Below the pieces are notes generated by a model. It saw only the letters and a program-made list of their open reading frames with translations, did not search any database and was not told the DNA's origin. From positions 1-54,590 of the forward strand of contig JAISJP010000009.1 of assembly GCA_031261455.1 (NCBI GenBank): a DNA stretch of 54,590 bases, written 5' to 3'. The position numbers and the translations under genes were made by a program. Below, piece after piece: positions 39,905 to 48,178 of the stretch. Source of the DNA: Propionibacteriaceae bacterium (GTDB lineage Bacteria; Actinomycetota; Actinomycetes; Propionibacteriales; Propionibacteriaceae). Each line of letters starts with the position of its first letter. The first letter of the stretch is position 1.

Positions 39905-41770
39905 GTGGCACCGACTAACAAATATCTTCCTAGGCCGAAGCTGGTTGCTTTTGCCCTTGTCATCGTCGCAATTTATGCGATCATGACGATTGCAGGGACG
40001 TGGACCCCGCGTCTCGGTCTTGACCTTCGTGGTGGCACAACGGTGACGTTGACTGCTCGCGAGATACAAGACTCCGGTTCGCAGGTTCCCGCTCCCAGCG
40101 CAACCGCCAGCACCCCGGCCGAAGGTGAAGGTGAGAGCGAGTCCACCCCTGCACCGGATCAGGCCAAGGCTGAACAGAACTGGACCGAGGCCATGGAGCA
40201 GGCGGCGTCCATCATCCAGCAGCGCGTTGACTCGCTGGGTGTGGGCGAGGCAACCGTGACGGTATCTGGCACTAACCAGATTGAGATCGCGGTGCCGAAC
40301 ATCGCCGACACTGATCTGGTGGATCTTGTTGGCCAGACCGCTTCGTTGGCTTTCCGCGTGGTCTACACCTATGACCTTGGAGCCGTTCTCCCGACGGCGA
40401 CTCCGACGCCGACCGAGGACGGCGAAGAGACGCCGGAGGCTACTCCGTCGGCTACTGTCAGCCCAGGCGAGGCGAGTGCAGCGTCTACGGAGTCTCCGGA
40501 ACCTCCGAGTGCAACGGAGTCCACCACGCCGCAGGCGCCTGCATCTTCGGCTCCGGGTCGTTTGATCCCGCAGTTGCCGACGGCGCCGACCACACCTCGG
40601 CCCACTGTTGCAGGTGAGACCGGCGACAACTCCTTTGAGACCCTGCTGGCTTGGACTCCGACGGATCAGGACCTCTCCGACTTCACCAACTTCATGTGCG
40701 GCGATTCGTTCCCCGACGTGTGGGACCAGCCGCTCATTGCCTGTGGCGACAAGGACGAGAAAACTGGGGCGCAGTACAAGTACCTGCTCGGTCCGGCCAT
40801 CCTTCAGGGCGAGCGGATCACCGATGCCACTGCTGGTATTCCGCAAGGCCAGCTGAGCTGGATCGTTTCAATGTCGTTTGACGCGCTAGGCCAAGAGCAG
40901 TTCTCAAAGGCAACCGCTTATCTTGCTACCAAGACCATTCCGCAGAACCAGTTCGCAATTGTGCTGGACTCCACGGTGGTGTCCGCTCCGAGCGTCTCTG
41001 AGGCCATCACGGGCGGTTCGGCGCAGATCTCGGGCACCGGCATCAACCAGAACACGGCCCAGACGCTGGCCCGGCAACTGCGCTACGGCGCACTGCCGCT
41101 CGCATTCGACGTGTCGTCCGTTGACACGGTGTCCGCGTCGCTTGGTGGAGAGCAGCTTCGCGCAGGTCTCATCGCCGGCGTCATCGGCCTCATCTTGGTG
41201 CTGATCTACTGCGTCATCTACTACCGGGCGCTCAGCCTTATCATCTTCGGCTCGTTGGCGGCGACGGCTGCCATAACCTACGGCATCATCGTGCTGCTGG
41301 GGGAGTCGATTGGGTTCGCGCTGAACCTGCCCGGCGTTGCCGGTGCCATTCTGGCAATCGGCGTCACCGCAGACTCCTTCATCGTCTACTTTGAACGAAT
41401 ACGCGACGAGGTCCACGACGGATTCTCGCTGCAACACTCCATTGAGTCTGGCTGGAACAAGGCCATCGGCACTATCTTGGTTGCAGACTCGGTGCAGTTG
41501 CTCTCGGCTGTGGTGTTGTTCTTCCTAGCCATCGGCGCGGTCAAGGGCTTCGCGTTCACGTTGCTGGTCACCACGTTGATCGACGTCTTTGTCGTGTTCT
41601 TCTTTACTAAACCGTGGATGAGCATTCTGGGACGAATAGAGTTCTTCTCGTCGGGACACAAGTGGAGCGGGTTTGACCCCGAGCACTTGGGTGTCACCGT
41701 TGAGCAGATCCGTGGCGCTCGCCGCGCATCGCTTTCCTCCAAGGACCTCGACGAAAGCAAGGAGGTCTAG
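39905..41770 (+). CDS. secD: Protein translocase subunit SecD
   Basis: A 621-residue membrane protein that, with SecF, uses the proton gradient to pull exported proteins. Seen: first helix LVAFALVIVAIYAIMTIAG, the SecD motif RLGLDLRGGTTV, IIQQRVDSLGVGEATVTVSG, the P1 head, QTLARQLRYGALPLAFDV and five C-terminal helices with GVTADSFIVYFERIRDE. A Pro/Thr/Ser/Ala-rich insert of about 80 residues (about 160-240, bases 40384-40626) lies within the extracytoplasmic region. GTG start at 39905 behind AGAAAGCAAGAAGAA. secF follows directly. Confidence 0.95.
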   Translation: MAPTNKYLPRPKLVAFALVIVAIYAIMTIAGTWTPRLGLDLRGGTTVTLTAREIQDSGSQVPAPSATASTPAEGEGESESTPAPDQAKAEQNWTEAMEQAASIIQQRVDSLGVGEATVTVSGTNQIEIAVPNIADTDLVDLVGQTASLAFRVVYTYDLGAVLPTATPTPTEDGEETPEATPSATVSPGEASAASTESPEPPSATESTTPQAPASSAPGRLIPQLPTAPTTPRPTVAGETGDNSFETLLAWTPTDQDLSDFTNFMCGDSFPDVWDQPLIACGDKDEKTGAQYKYLLGPAILQGERITDATAGIPQGQLSWIVSMSFDALGQEQFSKATAYLATKTIPQNQFAIVLDSTVVSAPSVSEAITGGSAQISGTGINQNTAQTLARQLRYGALPLAFDVSSVDTVSASLGGEQLRAGLIAGVIGLILVLIYCVIYYRALSLIIFGSLAATAAITYGIIVLLGESIGFALNLPGVAGAILAIGVTADSFIVYFERIRDEVHDGFSLQHSIESGWNKAIGTILVADSVQLLSAVVLFFLAIGAVKGFAFTLLVTTLIDVFVVFFFTKPWMSILGRIEFFSSGHKWSGFDPEHLGVTVEQIRGARRASLSSKDLDESKEV

Positions 41771-41774
41771 GAGC

Positions 41775-42977
41775 ATGAGAGACATTCGTAATCCCTACTC
41801 CACTGCCGAGACCGATCAAAGCGTTGAGCCGGTCAAGAAGAACGGCTTCATTCACCGGCTGTACACCTCCGACTTCAACATCGGGTTCGTGGATAAGCGT
41901 CGCACTTGGTACGCCATCTCGGGCGTGTTGCTCGCAGCCTGCTTGCTGTCGATCTTCGTGTTCCGAGGTCTCTCCTGGGGCATCGAGTTCGTTGGAGGCG
42001 CCAAGTTCCAGGTGCCCGCCAGCAACATCACGGAAACCACTATTGGTGACTACATGGAAGTGGTGCAGGGTACGGGTCTTGAAGACCTGGGTACCGAGAT
42101 CACCACCACCTCTGAGGCCATCCGCATTCAGGTGCGCGAACTGAACTCCGACGAGGTGGACATTGTGCGCGCCGCGCTGGCCGAGAAGGCGGGCATCCAA
42201 GAGACCGACATCGCCTACCAGTTGATCGGCCCGTCTTGGGGTGAACAGATCACTCAGAAGGGCATCATCGCGTTCTTCGTGTTCGTTGGTCTGGTGGCCC
42301 TGTTGATCGCCCTCTACTTCCGCGACTGGAAGATCTCTGTCGCCGCTCTGGCTGCACTGTTCCACGATCTGATTATCACCGTTGGCGTTTACTCAATTGT
42401 TGGTTTCGCCGTCACGCCCGCCACGATTACCGGCGTGCTCACCATTCTGGGTTACTCGCTGTATGACACCGTAGTGGTGTTTGACAAGGTGAAAGAGAAC
42501 ACCAAGGACATCGAGCGGCAGGACTTCACCTACTCGCAGCGCGCGCAGTTGGCTGGCAACCAGGTGTTTGTACGATCCATCAACACCACGGTCGTTGGCG
42601 TGCTACCGGTCCTTGCGATTCTGGTTGCAGGCATGTGGTGGCTCGGTGGAGAAGGCCCGCTTCCTGACCTTGGTTTGGCTATGGCCGCTGGCATGATCGC
42701 CGGTGCGTGGTCCTCGCCGTTCGTCGCCATCCCGTTGTTGTGCCAGTTGAAGGAACTCGAGCCCGGCATGAAGGCACATCGCGCAGCGCTAGAACACCGT
42801 AGGGCCCGCGCGCGCAAGGATGGTGCCGTGGTTGCGCCGACGGCGGACACATCGTTGGTCACGGTTTCGATCCCGACGCTTGCCGCCGCGACGCTGAGCA
42901 AGCCGGTTGTCGACACTGTCGCTGCCGGACGCCCCCAGCCGCAACGTGCGCCTCGTTCGCAACGCAAGAAGGCCTAA
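41775..42977 (+). CDS. secF: Protein translocase subunit SecF
   Basis: A 400-residue partner of SecD. Seen: WYAISGVLLAACLLSIFVF, the SecF motif GLSWGIEFVGGAKFQV, GPSWGEQITQKGIIAF and the C-terminal block with ILGYSLYDTVVVFDKVKEN and RSINTTVVGVLPVLAI. The last 80 residues after the final helix are Ala/Arg/Thr-rich with a basic end (APRSQRKKA). ATG at 41775 is chosen: it follows GGAGG at 41761-41765 and starts just past the secD stop; the open frame upstream of it lies inside secD. Confidence 0.95.
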   Translation: MRDIRNPYSTAETDQSVEPVKKNGFIHRLYTSDFNIGFVDKRRTWYAISGVLLAACLLSIFVFRGLSWGIEFVGGAKFQVPASNITETTIGDYMEVVQGTGLEDLGTEITTTSEAIRIQVRELNSDEVDIVRAALAEKAGIQETDIAYQLIGPSWGEQITQKGIIAFFVFVGLVALLIALYFRDWKISVAALAALFHDLIITVGVYSIVGFAVTPATITGVLTILGYSLYDTVVVFDKVKENTKDIERQDFTYSQRAQLAGNQVFVRSINTTVVGVLPVLAILVAGMWWLGGEGPLPDLGLAMAAGMIAGAWSSPFVAIPLLCQLKELEPGMKAHRAALEHRRARARKDGAVVAPTADTSLVTVSIPTLAAATLSKPVVDTVAAGRPQPQRAPRSQRKKA

Positions 42978-42993
42978 GGGGGGCTGAGTAATC

Positions 42994-43533
42994 ATGTCGT
43001 CAGCAAATCGCGCCGTTATGGAGCGGCTCATCCGCAACATTCCCGACTTTCCGAAGCCGGGGATTCAGTTCAAGGACATCACGCCGCTTATCGGTGACGC
43101 CCTTGGTCTGAAGGCGGTGATTGCAGAACTGCTGGAAGCGGTTCCCGAGGGCATTGATGCGGTTGTTGGAGTGGAGTCCCGTGGCTTCATCTTCGGCGTG
43201 CCGTTGGCGTTGGAGCTTGGCGTTGGGTTTGTGCCCATCCGCAAACCCAACAAGCTCCCCGGTGCCGTCTACAGTCAAGAGTTTGACCTTGAGTACGGTT
43301 CCAGCACCCTGAACATCCATCAGGACGCGCTGATTCCCGGACAGCAGGTGCTTCTGGTTGACGATCTGCTAGCCACTGGCGGCACTCTAGTCGCCGGTGC
43401 TCAACTGATCGAGAAGGCTGGTGCGTCCACGGTTCACGTGTCAGTCGTCATTGAACTGGAAGACTTGGGCGGACGAGCCAAGCTCGCGCAAGAACGCGGC
43501 ATCGCGTCCATCACGTCGCTCATCAAGTACTAG
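42994..43533 (+). CDS. apt: Adenine phosphoribosyltransferase
   Basis: A 179-residue purine-salvage enzyme that makes AMP from adenine and PRPP. Seen: IPDFPKPGIQFKDITPLIGD, VVGVESRGFIFGVPLAL, RKPNKLPG and the PRPP loop VLLVDDLLATGGTL. It sits between secF and rel, the normal actinobacterial order. A GGGGG run near 42979-42983 is a possible ribosome site. Confidence 0.96.
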   Translation: MSSANRAVMERLIRNIPDFPKPGIQFKDITPLIGDALGLKAVIAELLEAVPEGIDAVVGVESRGFIFGVPLALELGVGFVPIRKPNKLPGAVYSQEFDLEYGSSTLNIHQDALIPGQQVLLVDDLLATGGTLVAGAQLIEKAGASTVHVSVVIELEDLGGRAKLAQERGIASITSLIKY

Positions 43534-43553
43534 CCTCATCTGGCGAAACTTTG

Positions 43554-43590
43554 CCCGTCTTGCTGTGGAGGCTTCATGGCCGCAGACGGG
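43554..43590 (+). terminator. Possible hairpin terminator after apt
   Basis: CCCGTCTTGC at 43554-43563 pairs with GCAGACGGG at 43582-43590 with one bulged T. It starts 20 bases after the apt stop. No T tract follows directly (TCACTTGG), so its role as a terminator is uncertain. Confidence 0.35.
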
Positions 43591-43696
43591 TCACTTGGTG
43601 TTGAGTTTTGTGCATCTCCCAAGTCGATTTGCACGCGGCGCTACACTTGTATTTCACACGTAGTTGACCCACGAGTGAAGGCAGCCGAGGATAATC

Positions 43697-46006
43697 TTGA
43701 GTGACGAGACGCAGAGCCCGCTAGAGCAGGGGAGTGCGTCCGCGAGCGTGGTTACGCGCCCCACCAGCAGTCCAGAACAGCCGCGCATGCGCATGAGACA
43801 GCGTCTGGCACGGCTTGGCGCCCCCAAGGCTGGCCCGCTGGCCGTCTTGGATCCGTTGATAACCATCGTCAAGACCACCCATCCGCACTCCGACATCGAT
43901 TTGATTGAGCGGGCTTATCGCACCGCCGAGCACTATCACCACGGCCAAACGCGTAAGAGTGGCGATGCCTACATCACCCATCCGCTCGCCGTATCGACGA
44001 TTCTGGCCGAGTTGGGCATGACGCAGGAGGTCATCGCGGCGGGGATGCTGCACGACACCGTGGAGGACACCTCGTATGAGCTGCCGCAGTTGAAGGCGGA
44101 CTTCGGCGAGGAGATCGCCCTGCTGGTTGACGGCGTCACCAAGATGGACAAGGTGGAGTACGGCGCGAACGCCCCTGCCGAGACGATTCGCAAGATGCTG
44201 GTGCGGGCGTCCAAGGACCAGCGGGTGCTCATCATCAAGCTGGCTGACCGACTGCACAATATGCGCACCATCGGTTTTTTGCGTCCGGACAAGCAGGAAC
44301 GCATTGCGCGTGAAACGCTTAACGTGTACGCGCCCATCGCCAACCGTCTCGGCATGAACGCCGTCAAGGGCGAGTTGGAGGACCTCTCTTTTGCGGCGGT
44401 GGAACCGAAGATCTACGACTCCATTGTCAATCTGGTCACCGAGTCCGCACCCGAACGTGACCAGCAGATCAAGGTTGTCATCGACCAAGTGAAGGAGCGG
44501 CTGGCGGCCGAGGGTCTCCCCGCGATTGTCTACGGTCGTCCGAAACGGTATTACTCCATCTATCAGAAGATGGTCAACCGCAACAAGGCGTTTGAGGACA
44601 TCTACGACCTCGTTGGCATCCGCATCATCTTGGAAGACAACGCGACCTGTTACGGTGCCATGGGCTTGGTGCACGGAATGTGGACTCCGCTGCCAGGCCG
44701 TATCAAGGACTATATCGCTCGGCATAAGGACAACTACTACCAGTCCTTGCACACCACGGTGATCGGCCCGGAGGGGCGTCCTGTCGAGTTCCAGATCCGC
44801 ACGCAGGAGATGCACCGTACCGCAGAGTATGGCGTGGCGGCGCACTGGAAGTACAAGCAAAACCTCACCTCCGGACGTCTTGACAAGGAAGAGGAGTTGC
44901 GCTGGATGCACTCCCTCTCCGAGTTGACTCAGGGCAACGAGGACCCGATGGAGGCTCTCGACTGGGTGATGGCCGAGATCAACGCCAAGGAGATCTTCAT
45001 CAACACGCCCAAGGGCGACACATTCACGCTTCCTGAGGGCGCAACGCCGGTTGACATGGCCTATCACATCCACTCGCAGGTCGGAGAGCGCTGCATCGGG
45101 GCAAGGGTTAATGGGCGCTTGGTGCCGCTGTCGTCTAAGTTGGAGACGGGAGATACCGTCGAGATTCTGGTGTCCAAGGCGACGGATGCCGGGCCAAGTC
45201 GCGACTGGCTCAACTTTGTGGTCAGCCCGCGCACCAAGTCGAAGATCAGACAGTACTTCTCTAGGTCGCGACGGGACGAGGCGACTGAGCGTGGCAAGGA
45301 GATACTTGCCAAACAGCTTCGCAAAACGGGCACCCCCATCCACAAGCTGCTGACTACAGAGAACCTCACGTCCGTGGCAGATTCGTTCCGCTATCCGGAC
45401 ATTCAGTCTCTCTATGTGGCTATAGGCGAGGGACAACTGAACGCCCCCGGTGTGGTGGCGAAGCTGATCGCGGCGGTAGGGGGCGAAGATGAGGCCGCCG
45501 ATGAGATGCTGGATGATCGTCCGGTAATCTCGTTGCGTCCCCGCTCTAAGGGCGGTGAAGAGGCCGGCGTTGTTGTTGACGGCGACGCGTCCATGATGGT
45601 CAAGCTGGCCCGATGTTGCACCCCGCTGCCTGGCGATGAGATCCTTGGTTTCATCACCCGCGAAAGTGGTGTATCGATTCACCGAGTGGACTGTACCAAC
45701 GCTGACAACCTTAAACTGCAACCGGAACGCCTGGTCAACGTGGCCTGGGCCATGGGGGCACAAGCCAGCTACGACGTATCTGTGCAGGTGGAGGCCCTTG
45801 ACCGCCCCGGTCTGCTGGCCGACGTGACAAAGTCGTTGAGCGATCAGCGAGTCAACATCTCCGCAGTCACGGTGCGCACTGGCAAAGACAGACTAGCCCG
45901 TATCAACCTGACCTTCGAGGCCGCCGACCCCAAGCACCTCAGTTACCTGCTAAACCTACTCCGCAGAGTTCCCGGCGTCACCGACGTCTTCCGGCTAAAG
46001 CAGTAA
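43697..46006 (+). CDS. rel: Bifunctional (p)ppGpp synthetase/hydrolase (Rel)
   Basis: A 769-residue stringent-response enzyme. Order: HD hydrolase domain with HDTVEDT (His119-Asp120), synthetase domain with GRPKRYYSIYQKM and DLVGIRIILED, TGS domain (KEIFINTPKGDTFTLPEGATPVD), a zinc-finger/helical part with LARCCTPLPGDEI, and a C-terminal ACT domain (VSVQVEALDRPGLLADVTKSL). Both active sites look intact, so it should make and break ppGpp. TTG start at 43697 with CCGAGG six bases upstream. The first 45 residues are Ser/Arg-rich and variable. Decayed copies of its 3' end follow. Confidence 0.95.
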   Translation: MSDETQSPLEQGSASASVVTRPTSSPEQPRMRMRQRLARLGAPKAGPLAVLDPLITIVKTTHPHSDIDLIERAYRTAEHYHHGQTRKSGDAYITHPLAVSTILAELGMTQEVIAAGMLHDTVEDTSYELPQLKADFGEEIALLVDGVTKMDKVEYGANAPAETIRKMLVRASKDQRVLIIKLADRLHNMRTIGFLRPDKQERIARETLNVYAPIANRLGMNAVKGELEDLSFAAVEPKIYDSIVNLVTESAPERDQQIKVVIDQVKERLAAEGLPAIVYGRPKRYYSIYQKMVNRNKAFEDIYDLVGIRIILEDNATCYGAMGLVHGMWTPLPGRIKDYIARHKDNYYQSLHTTVIGPEGRPVEFQIRTQEMHRTAEYGVAAHWKYKQNLTSGRLDKEEELRWMHSLSELTQGNEDPMEALDWVMAEINAKEIFINTPKGDTFTLPEGATPVDMAYHIHSQVGERCIGARVNGRLVPLSSKLETGDTVEILVSKATDAGPSRDWLNFVVSPRTKSKIRQYFSRSRRDEATERGKEILAKQLRKTGTPIHKLLTTENLTSVADSFRYPDIQSLYVAIGEGQLNAPGVVAKLIAAVGGEDEAADEMLDDRPVISLRPRSKGGEEAGVVVDGDASMMVKLARCCTPLPGDEILGFITRESGVSIHRVDCTNADNLKLQPERLVNVAWAMGAQASYDVSVQVEALDRPGLLADVTKSLSDQRVNISAVTVRTGKDRLARINLTFEAADPKHLSYLLNLLRRVPGVTDVFRLKQ

Positions 46007-46156
46007 GCGCCTATAGATGCGCCCTTGTCGGTTGCATCAGTTCCGGAGACAGACTGTCTTGCGTCTAGAGCAATAAGTCCCTCTGAGCGCGTTCTTGTCG
46101 ATTCTGTTGATTCTGTCGGTTCCCGCGTCACTGACGTCTTCCGGTTACGGCAGTAG
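45968..46156 (+). repeat. Three degenerate tandem copies of the rel 3' end
   Basis: The last bases of rel (45968-46006, ending GTCTTCCGGCTAAAGCAGTAA) recur twice downstream. Copy 2 is at 46040-46076 (ending GTCTTGCGTCTAGAGCAATAA) and copy 3 at 46118-46156 (ending GTCTTCCGGTTACGGCAGTAG). Each 21-base end matches copy 1 at about 17 positions, and the GCGCCC/GCGCGTT..CTTGTCG bases after copies 1 and 2 also match. Spacing is 70 and 80 bases. Copy 3 could still encode VTDVFRLRQ-stop, nearly the Rel C-terminus. It looks like an old tandem duplication of the gene end. Confidence 0.75.
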
Positions 46157-46165
46157 AAATGCGAA

Positions 46166-46199
46166 AACGCCGTCCCCGCAGTTGCGAGAGGACGGCGTT
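46166..46199 (-). terminator. Intrinsic terminator of the DUF349 gene
   Basis: AACGCCGTCC at 46166-46175 pairs perfectly with GGACGGCGTT at 46190-46199. Read on the minus strand the stem is followed by TTTTCGCATTT, the pattern of a rho-independent terminator. It lies 18 bases after the DUF349 stop and also separates it from the convergent rel gene. Confidence 0.75.
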
Positions 46200-46217
46200 C
46201 TGCGCGTAACTAGCGAT

Positions 46218-47459
46218 TTACTCGTAGTCAGCGAGAGTCTTGGCAGCTTGATCGCGCCACTCGGTGTAGGTGACGATTGACTCCTGCAGCTTAGCAACCT
46301 GCTTCTTGTCTCCGCGACCTTCAGCGGCCTCAATCTGGGTGGTCAGCTTAGCGATCTGCGCCGTGAACATCTCGACGGTATCCTGGGCGCGCTTCTTCGC
46401 TTCCGGATCGGTGCGCTTCCAGTTGGCCTCTTCGGCGCCCTTGACGGCTGCATCCAGCGCGCGGATACGGGCATCAAGGCCAGCCATGGCGGCGCGGGGC
46501 ACATTGCCGTACTCGTTGTAGCGAGACAGGAACGAGCGCAGCGCGGAACGGGCAGCGTTGACGTCGGTGACGGGCAGCATAGTGGCCTCAGCCTCCGCGA
46601 GCAGCGCCTCTTTGGCCTCTAGGTTGGCTTGGAACTCGGTGTCGCGAGCCGCGGAGTTCTCGGTGCGGGCAGCCCAGAAGGTGTCTTGCAGTCCGCGGAA
46701 CTTCTTCCACAACTTCTCGTCGAGTTCGCGACCAGCGGAACCGGCAGCCTTCCACTTGTCCATCAACTCACGGAATGCGGCAGCAGTCGCGCCCCACTCG
46801 GTGGAGGTGGACAGTTCTGCAGCCTCGGCGATGATCTGCTCTTTAATGCCTTGAGCGACGGCGTGCTCTTCAGCCCACTGGGTGAACTGCGCCTTGCGGC
46901 GGCGCGTATAGGTGGTGCGAGCGGCAGAGAAACGATGCCAGAGGTCGTCGTCGGTGGCGCGGTCGATGCGGGGCAGTGCCTTCCACTCGTCCAGTAGGGC
47001 GCGGAAACGATTTACGCCCTCTTTCCAGTCGTTGCTTTCGGCGAGCTTCTCCGCCTCAGCGACCATGCCCTCTTTGGCTTCCTTGGTTGCCTCTGCGGCA
47101 GCGGCACGTTCGGCCTTGCGGGCCTCCGAGGCGTTGTCCAACTCGGGTGCCAGGGCGTCCAATTTGGTCAAAAGGCCTTGTAGGTCGCCAACAGCGTTTG
47201 CGTCCGGGATACTTGCACGCAGCGTCTTCATCGACTTGCGCGCCTCCTCGGGCGACAGGGCCTTGTTGTGTACTCGTGCAATTAGCAGTTCGACTTCGGC
47301 AGCCAGTCCCTCAAAGCGACGTTCAAAAAACGTTAATGCTTCTGCGGGGGTGACATCGGGAACTTGACCTACCTTGCGTTCGCCGTCAGCGGTGATGACG
47401 TATACGGTTCCGTCTTCTTCGACACGGCCGAACGAGGCAGCAGGTGTTGTTTCGCTCAT
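46218..47459 (-). CDS. DUF349 domain protein
   Basis: A 413-residue, highly charged, mostly helical protein with several DUF349 units recognisable by repeats of the type W....R.....W.........D..LW..F..AR (for example WKEGVNRFRALLDEWKALPR and FRELMDKWKAAGSAGRELDE). No membrane segment or signal. Role not established; the family is widespread in actinobacteria and always near rel, as here. The ATG at 47459 (SETTPAASFGRVEEDGTVYV) fits the family; AAGAAAG lies 5 bases upstream. The longer frame to 47552 runs into the divergent gene and is rejected. Confidence 0.88.
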   Translation of the reverse strand: MSETTPAASFGRVEEDGTVYVITADGERKVGQVPDVTPAEALTFFERRFEGLAAEVELLIARVHNKALSPEEARKSMKTLRASIPDANAVGDLQGLLTKLDALAPELDNASEARKAERAAAAEATKEAKEGMVAEAEKLAESNDWKEGVNRFRALLDEWKALPRIDRATDDDLWHRFSAARTTYTRRRKAQFTQWAEEHAVAQGIKEQIIAEAAELSTSTEWGATAAAFRELMDKWKAAGSAGRELDEKLWKKFRGLQDTFWAARTENSAARDTEFQANLEAKEALLAEAEATMLPVTDVNAARSALRSFLSRYNEYGNVPRAAMAGLDARIRALDAAVKGAEEANWKRTDPEAKKRAQDTVEMFTAQIAKLTTQIEAAEGRGDKKQVAKLQESIVTYTEWRDQAAKTLADYE

Positions 47460-47492
47460 GATTCTTTCTTCATACCCGGTAGGGTTATCTAT

Positions 47493-48173
47493 GTGTTTAT
47501 CGCCAGCTTCGCCAGCGGCCCATGGGAGGGCAACTGCTATCTTATCCGCCAAGATGACTCAGTAGAAACCGTAGTGATCGATCCTGGCGTGTTTGCCGCT
47601 GAGACTGTCCACGAAATCTTGGCCGAACGTGGCTGGAAGTTGGCCGGGGTGCTGTGTACACACGGACACGTCGATCACATCGCGGACGCCGCCGCTCTAG
47701 CCAATGAGGCAGGCGCGCCCATGTGGCTGCACAGCGCCGACGGTTTCATGATGACCAAGCCGAGCGCCGGAATTGGGAGTGACATCATCCCGCTGATGGT
47801 TGAGTTGTTCGGCGCCGACGAACTGCCCACGCCCGATACCCTAGTTGACCTAGAGGGCGTTGGTGCCGTCGAGGTTGCTGGCATCGAGTTCAAGGTGACA
47901 CACACGCCCGGACACTCGCCGGGCCTAGTCATCTTCACTGTGAGCGACGACGACGGGGACGTGGTGTTCTGTGGCGACTTCGTGTTCGCCGGGTCCATCG
48001 GTCGCACTGACCTGCCGCGCGGATCGGCCACGGTCATGAACGACTCGCTGCGTCGCGTTGCCCTGGCCTGGCCAGATGACGCTAGACTGCTGCCCGGTCA
48101 CGGTCCCGCAACCACCGCCGCCCGCGAAAAGGCTATGAATCCGTACCTGCAACGTCGAAACTTGGGAGTTTAG
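47493..48173 (+). CDS. Metallo-beta-lactamase fold hydrolase (glyoxalase II-like)
   Basis: A 226-residue MBL-fold hydrolase. Seen: the metal motif THGHVDHIADAAAL (about residues 55-68), later ligands in HTPGHSPGLVIF, CGDFVFAGSIGRTDLPRG and LLPGHGPATT. This is the hydroxyacylglutathione-hydrolase-like subfamily found next to hisS in actinobacteria; the true thioester substrate (mycothiol-based or other) is not known. The GTG at 47493 begins at VFIASFASGPWEGNCYLI. Upstream TAGGGT at 47480-47485 lies 7 bases away and may be a -10 box or an AGGG ribosome site. Only 33 bases separate it from the divergent DUF349 start. hisS starts 5 bases after its stop. Confidence 0.88.
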   Translation: MFIASFASGPWEGNCYLIRQDDSVETVVIDPGVFAAETVHEILAERGWKLAGVLCTHGHVDHIADAAALANEAGAPMWLHSADGFMMTKPSAGIGSDIIPLMVELFGADELPTPDTLVDLEGVGAVEVAGIEFKVTHTPGHSPGLVIFTVSDDDGDVVFCGDFVFAGSIGRTDLPRGSATVMNDSLRRVALAWPDDARLLPGHGPATTAAREKAMNPYLQRRNLGV

Positions 48174-48178
48174 AACTA

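Noticed and set aside
43721..45763. A 680-codon open frame on the minus strand across rel
   Set aside because: It mirrors a well-supported gene with clear catalytic motifs; the antisense frame shows no motif, and long antisense frames are expected from codon bias in GC-rich DNA.
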